The notes under the pieces were generated by a model, which did no database searches, had not been told where the DNA came from, and saw only the letters and a list, made by a program, of their open reading frames with translations. From positions 1 through 43,206 of the forward strand of contig NZ_FNHS01000025.1 in assembly GCF_900103445.1 (NCBI RefSeq): a DNA stretch of 43,206 nt, given 5' to 3'. A program made the position numbers and the translations under genes. This DNA is from Methylobacterium phyllostachyos. Lineage in GTDB: Bacteria > Pseudomonadota > Alphaproteobacteria > Rhizobiales > Beijerinckiaceae. How positions within the stretch are numbered: the first letter of the stretch is position 1; every line of letters starts with the position of its first letter. Shown one piece after another: positions 39,783 to 43,206 of this stretch.

Positions 39783-40523
39783 CTATGGGAGATATCGAGG
39801 ATATCCTTTGGGTATTGGACTCATACCCGGAGGATGTGGTTTGGATCGATCGAGTATCTCCTCGGTGGACTGGAGCACGCGTCGAACCTGGCCAGCCGAC
39901 CACGCACCGCCGCGGGCCGCTGGGATACCGCGAGCGTCGAGCGCCGTCGCGATCTGACGTAGCGAGGTGGCTCCGCTCGCCCGCACCGCTGCGATCACCG
40001 GAGCGAGATCCTGCGCCCTCTCCTGCGCCCTCTGTGTCTGTCGGGCCCTACCGCGCACCTGCCCAGCCTCACAGTTCGAGAGATTGCCCGGGTTGCCGAG
40101 TCGTGCGCCTCGGGCCTTCGCCGCCGCCAAGGCCGCCTTGGTCCGGGCGCTGATCATCTTGCGCTCGGCCTGGGCGACCACGGCCATGATCCCAACCACG
40201 AGTTCGTTGGCCTCGGGCATGTCGGCCGCTACGAAGCGCACACCGGCCTTCTGCAGGTTCAGCAGGAAGGCGGCGTCGCGGGACAGGCGATCCAGCTTCG
40301 CGATCACCAGCGTCGCCCCGTGCAGCCGACACAGCGCCATGGCCTCTGAGAGGCGAGGGCGATTGTCTCGGGAACCGCTCTCAACCTCGACCAACTCGGC
40401 CACATGCCGCCAGGAGCCGCCGGCGAGAAAGTCGGCCACCGCCCGGCGCTGCGCTTCCAGTCCGAGCCCGGATCGGCCCTGTCGCTCGGTCGAGACGCGC
40501 AGGTAGGAGACGAAGGCGGTCAT
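39783..40523 (-). CDS. Serine recombinase (resolvase family)
   Basis: From ATG 40523 the protein has 246 residues. The catalytic N-terminal domain has YLRVSTERQGRSGLGLEAQ with nucleophile Ser11 and Arg9, then VIAKLDRLSRD and IMAVVAQAERKMISARTKAAL, the E-helix that leads to DNA. The C-terminal part has a helix-turn-helix (TSLRQIATALDARGIPAARGGAWSAGQVRRVL). Such resolvases separate plasmid multimers or resolve transposon cointegrates. The frame is open further upstream, but the conserved domain starts at this ATG. No res site was identified. Confidence 0.88.
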   Translation of the reverse strand: MTAFVSYLRVSTERQGRSGLGLEAQRRAVADFLAGGSWRHVAELVEVESGSRDNRPRLSEAMALCRLHGATLVIAKLDRLSRDAAFLLNLQKAGVRFVAADMPEANELVVGIMAVVAQAERKMISARTKAALAAAKARGARLGNPGNLSNCEAGQVRGRARQTQRAQERAQDLAPVIAAVRASGATSLRQIATALDARGIPAARGGAWSAGQVRRVLQSTEEILDRSKPHPPGMSPIPKGYPRYLP

Positions 40524-40765
40524 ACGATCCGAGCTGTGACGTGCGCTGAAACGCTCGTTTAACCGGACGGAACAGGACACCACGAGAGCGCATGGGCCAC
40601 ACCAGCCGGAGATGGAGGCAGGGCGCACGAGATGCCGGGTAGACCATCTTTCGATGCCCGCAGGATATCTCAGGGATTTCCGATGGACCTTCCTTAGATG
40701 CCGTTCGGATGTGGGGCCGGGCGAGCTGCGATGATGCGGCCGCCCGGCATGCGCCTCGTCGGCAT

Positions 40766-41002
40766 TCAGTTGCGGGGTGGTGTCCGGTCGCGGCTTCGCA
40801 GGATGAGGGCGGACCGAACCTGCGGCCGGGCGCGGGTACGACGCACGCGAGGCGCGTTGCGCTGTGGCGGCGGCAGGAGGTTGGGCTTGCGACCGGCGCG
40901 TCGCTCGCGCAGCCAATCGAGAGTCTTGCCAGCGACAGCTTGGACGAGGCCGCGGGCCGCACCGCCGACCACGGCGATGATCGTGTCTTCGAACGAGGGC
41001 AT
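40766..41002 (-). CDS. Hypothetical small protein (78 residues)
   Basis: ATG 41002 opens a small protein with a Gly/Ala/Val helix (TIIAVVGGAARGLVQAVAG) that could insert in a membrane and a basic tail (ERRAGRKPN ... RRTRARPQ). A terminator hairpin lies just upstream, so it probably has its own promoter between 41002 and 41021. No family is recognised. Confidence 0.5.
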   Translation of the reverse strand: MPSFEDTIIAVVGGAARGLVQAVAGKTLDWLRERRAGRKPNLLPPPQRNAPRVRRTRARPQVRSALILRSRDRTPPRN

Positions 41003-41020
41003 GGATTGTCTCCGGGCATG

Positions 41021-41051
41021 AAAAAACCCGCGCTCCGGGGGAGGACGGGTC
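41021..41051 (-). terminator. Intrinsic terminator for leftward ietS transcript
   Basis: Read on the minus strand, a stem with ACCCG outer pairing (41026-41030 with 41047-41051) and CTCC/GGAG inner pairing is followed by six T (41021-41026). It lies 260 bases after the end of ietS. I see no gene between, so it should end the ietAS message, and it would keep it out of the small gene at 40766-41002. Confidence 0.6.
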
Positions 41052-41309
41052 AATCAGGCCGTGATGCCAGCGCCGAGCGCGCCAGCAAGGTGATGAAGGC
41101 GCACAGGCTCGGCCTGCGGTTGCAGGCTGGCAGTCTCAGGCTTTCAGCATGTGTCTGGACGGCGGCTACTTGCCCGCACGCCTCGCGACGCTGGCCGTTT
41201 GATGCGTTTCGGCCGTCGGGTCAAGGACGAAGGCTGAGCCTGCCGGTTCACTATCGCGGTAAGCCGGTAGGCTGAATGATCGAGGTCCTTCTTGTCGCGA
41301 AATCCGGTC

Positions 41310-43206
41310 TTAGGCCGCTGGGATCGGCACGCCGATTTGGGTGACGATCGGCGTATAGATGTCGACGTCCGCCTCCGGCGCACGGATTGAGACCAGTAGG
41401 GCGTATCGAACGGATCGCTCCCAGCGTTGGAGGTTGGGCTTCTCCTTCCACCAGCCACTCACCGGGTACACCGCGATAGCATCGCGAGCCGCCAGTTCCG
41501 CCGCGGTGCCACGCCAGATGTCGGAGTGAACCGATCCCCTGTCGCGGGGGAAGCCTAGGAACCAGTTGTCACCGCCTGTGTCGGAAACATGGGCCTCTCC
41601 CTGCTCCTCGATTTCCGCCGCCTTATTAATCCGGCCTTCGAACTGACGTCGGGTTTCGAGTGCGCGCTTCACCGCAAACCGTAACCCATGGGACGCGTAG
41701 CGGTGACGTCGGGTCCACCCTCGCTCGCCGGGGTTCGGCTCGATGAAATAGGACAGCGTGACCCGCAGCTCGACCTCCAGTTCGCCGAGCGCCCGTAATT
41801 CGGCCCGCGGCCACGGAAGCCGGTGCATGTTCATGTGCCGAGTCTTGATGCGGGACTGCTCCCTAAAGAACGGCAGGAGGGCATCCTGTACGAGGAGCGT
41901 CGCATCGTTGGCCGCACTCGCGAGAGCTCGGTCAAGGCTGGGCACACCCCACCCATACCTACGCAGCAAAGAGAACTTCTCGGCGCGCGACGAAGCTGTG
42001 TCGAAGCGCTGGCGCATAGGCGGCGTCCACTCCGCCGAATGAACCATTAGGGCACGCACTGTCTCAGGCCACAGGGCCGGCTCGGAGGTCATGATGCGCG
42101 CAGCCATGTTGGCTGCAAGCGCGGACGCTCCGCTAGTATCGCCGAAGGACTGGAACAGTCTGTTCTGCGGCTGATAGTGGGTCGTTATGAGCTGCAGGTC
42201 GTCGACTGGATTACCAGGATTAGTGCCATCGTGCGCGAGGTTTCCGCCCTCGAACACGACGTCCGGCCGGATCGGCCACTGACGATCCCAGATCGTGGAT
42301 GTCCGGCTGACTGGTGCGAGCTCGCCGGCTGGAGCCAACGCAGACCAACCTGCCAGAGTGGGATCGGTGATTGTGATCTTGTCGGTGTAGGCCCCCACGA
42401 CCAAGGGGTTCCAAGCCTGCCCTGGGTTTTCGACCTCTTGTAGGTCGTTGGCGTCGGGATAGGTTGTGTGAAGGACGTCCCCACTCAGATTGCCGGTCGA
42501 GAGGATCATCAGGCGCGGAGCGCCGATGTTGTAGCAGAGCTGATCAACCGCAGCTGACCAAGAGGATGGTCGACCACGCGAAACGCCGATCTGGCTGCTG
42601 ACGGCCATGCAAATGACGCGTCGCCGGTTGGGAGCCTGCTGCTCCGCGTGCTCAATGCTGACCGCTGTAACGGCACCGTATAGCTTCGGGTCCGTTGCCC
42701 CCCGATCCGGCAGGATTTTTACGGTCTCCAGTCGATGGCCGATCACTACCGGCCCGGTTCGGGCGAGGGCCTCCTCAATGTCGCCAAGTAAGGCAATGCC
42801 AGCCATGCCGGTCCCATGCCCATTCCACCTCCGGTGCTCGGCAGAGGACCAGGTCGGATCGTAGACATGCTGATCCGCGGCGGCCAAGCTCGCTCTGAGA
42901 AGCGGGTGCCCACGCGTTGCGCCGCTGTCCAGAATGCAAACTGCAGTGGCTTCTTCTGGCGCGGTTTGCATCCGCCCTTCCAGATCATCGACCCAGTCCG
43001 CGGCCTTGCGCGCTTCCATCCCAAGAAAGAAGGTCGGCACGTCCTTGGCACGACGAAACTCGGCGACGGCATCTGTTCTTTCGATGAGGACCTGCATAAC
43101 GGTGGGCGTACCGAGTGCCAGGATCACCATGCGTTCTGGGAAGCCCAGCGCGTGATCCTTCAGGGCAATCTCCAGTCGTCTTGCTGCTCGTTCGAAATTC
43201 GGCTTG
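41310..43206 (-). CDS. ietS: IetS subtilisin-like (S8) protease, catalytic part (gene starts at 661 across the circular join)
   Basis: This is the catalytic and C-terminal part of the 820-residue protease. Numbered on the full protein, the S8 triad is D282 (VCILDSGATRGH), H319 (NGHGTGMAG) and S547 (GDTSGASALAAN). The oxyanion Asn is N428 (ILSTGN). The catalytic Ser motif reads DTSGASA instead of the usual GTSxAxP. After the catalytic domain a C-terminal region of about 270 residues contains a beta-rich segment and ends LVSIRAPEADVDIY..., which resembles no known adaptor. ATG 43130 is an internal Met, since the frame is open past it to the join. With IetA it forms the toxin/antitoxin pair described at 674-1657. 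Confidence 0.88.
   Translation of the reverse strand, partial: KPNFERAARRLEIALKDHALGFPERMVILALGTPTVMQVLIERTDAVAEFRRAKDVPTFFLGMEARKAADWVDDLEGRMQTAPEEATAVCILDSGATRGHPLLRASLAAADQHVYDPTWSSAEHRRWNGHGTGMAGIALLGDIEEALARTGPVVIGHRLETVKILPDRGATDPKLYGAVTAVSIEHAEQQAPNRRRVICMAVSSQIGVSRGRPSSWSAAVDQLCYNIGAPRLMILSTGNLSGDVLHTTYPDANDLQEVENPGQAWNPLVVGAYTDKITITDPTLAGWSALAPAGELAPVSRTSTIWDRQWPIRPDVVFEGGNLAHDGTNPGNPVDDLQLITTHYQPQNRLFQSFGDTSGASALAANMAARIMTSEPALWPETVRALMVHSAEWTPPMRQRFDTASSRAEKFSLLRRYGWGVPSLDRALASAANDATLLVQDALLPFFREQSRIKTRHMNMHRLPWPRAELRALGELEVELRVTLSYFIEPNPGERGWTRRHRYASHGLRFAVKRALETRRQFEGRINKAAEIEEQGEAHVSDTGGDNWFLGFPRDRGSVHSDIWRGTAAELAARDAIAVYPVSGWWKEKPNLQRWERSVRYALLVSIRAPEADVDIYTPIVTQIGVPIPAA
43112..43206. 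repeat. Right copy of exact 95-bp terminal overlap (circular junction)
   Basis: These bases are identical to 1-95. The ietS frame runs through this copy without a break into base 96 and beyond of the left end. One of the two copies should be dropped in a circular record. Confidence 0.9.

Noticed and set aside
38211..40670. Repeated GGATATC(C) sites near parA as a centromere
   Set aside because: Copies are scattered, few and also found elsewhere (e.g. near 21130). No array, so not convincing.
40524..40916. N-terminal extension of the serine recombinase
   Set aside because: The catalytic domain begins within four residues of the ATG at 40523, as in other resolvases.
1..43206. CRISPR arrays, tRNA or rRNA genes
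   Set aside because: I looked for regularly spaced direct repeats and for tRNA-like cloverleaf ends and saw none. A covariance-model scan would be needed to exclude small RNAs.

Overview
The first 95 bases (1-95) are repeated exactly at the end (43112-43206). That is what an assembler leaves when a circular molecule is written as a line, so the window is most simply read as one complete circular replicon of 43,111 bp. The protease gene ietS runs unbroken across the join. The high GC, the frequent GTG starts, the ATGA/GTGA gene overlaps and the many small orphan proteins suggest a plasmid from a high-GC alphaproteobacterium, with a Methylobacterium-like host as my best guess. No rRNA, tRNA or chromosomal housekeeping gene is present to fix the taxonomy. 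No conjugation, capsid, terminase, portal, sheath or tube gene was recognised.

Layout. (a) 41.3 kb through the join to 1.7 kb, minus strand: the AAA-ATPase/subtilase pair ietA-ietS, a plasmid stability and candidate defence module. It sits directly against a gene cut down to its first 20 codons. (b) 1.9-11.8 kb: helix-turn-helix regulators, a run of unrecognised plasmid genes that includes an 832-residue protein with internal repeats, a winged-helix protein that may be a replication factor, and a fusion of an all-helical domain to a minimal nucleotidyltransferase. (c) 12.3-13.9 kb: a diverged exonuclease VII pair (xseB-like and xseA-like). (d) 14.3-15.7 kb: an ISL3-family transposase. (e) 17.1-17.8 kb: a HicAB toxin-antitoxin operon behind two palindromic operators. 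(f) 18.7-26.5 kb, minus strand: a tightly packed contractile-phage tail and baseplate module with assembly chaperones, Dit-like protein, plug, Gp138-type spike, hub and a tape measure carrying two wall-hydrolase domains. Head, sheath and tube genes are missing. (g) 26.6-33.6 kb, plus strand: an 83-bp imperfect palindrome, an excisionase-like regulator, a Toprim primase and RepA-like helicase pair, a cluster of nine GTGACA hexamers that may be the origin, a DUF5681 protein, and four overlapping genes sharing one N-terminal leader. (h) 33.9-39.7 kb: AT-richer cargo, comprising an 825-residue helical-repeat protein ending in a PD-(D/E)XK nuclease domain and a small membrane protein, with a DUF2513/HEPN-like pair and a ParA/small-partner partition locus between them. 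(i) 39.8-40.5 kb: a serine resolvase.

Taken together, the primase, helicase and candidate origin would copy the replicon. ParA with its partner and the resolvase would segregate it. IetAS and HicAB would punish its loss. The nuclease protein, the nucleotidyltransferase fusion, the HEPN-like pair and the headless tail module look like accessory, possibly anti-phage or satellite-like, cargo. The best candidates for something undescribed are the helical-repeat/PD-(D/E)XK protein, the headless tail module, the all-helical family with its nucleotidyltransferase fusion, the plasmid-borne exonuclease VII variant and the tandem genes with a shared leader.
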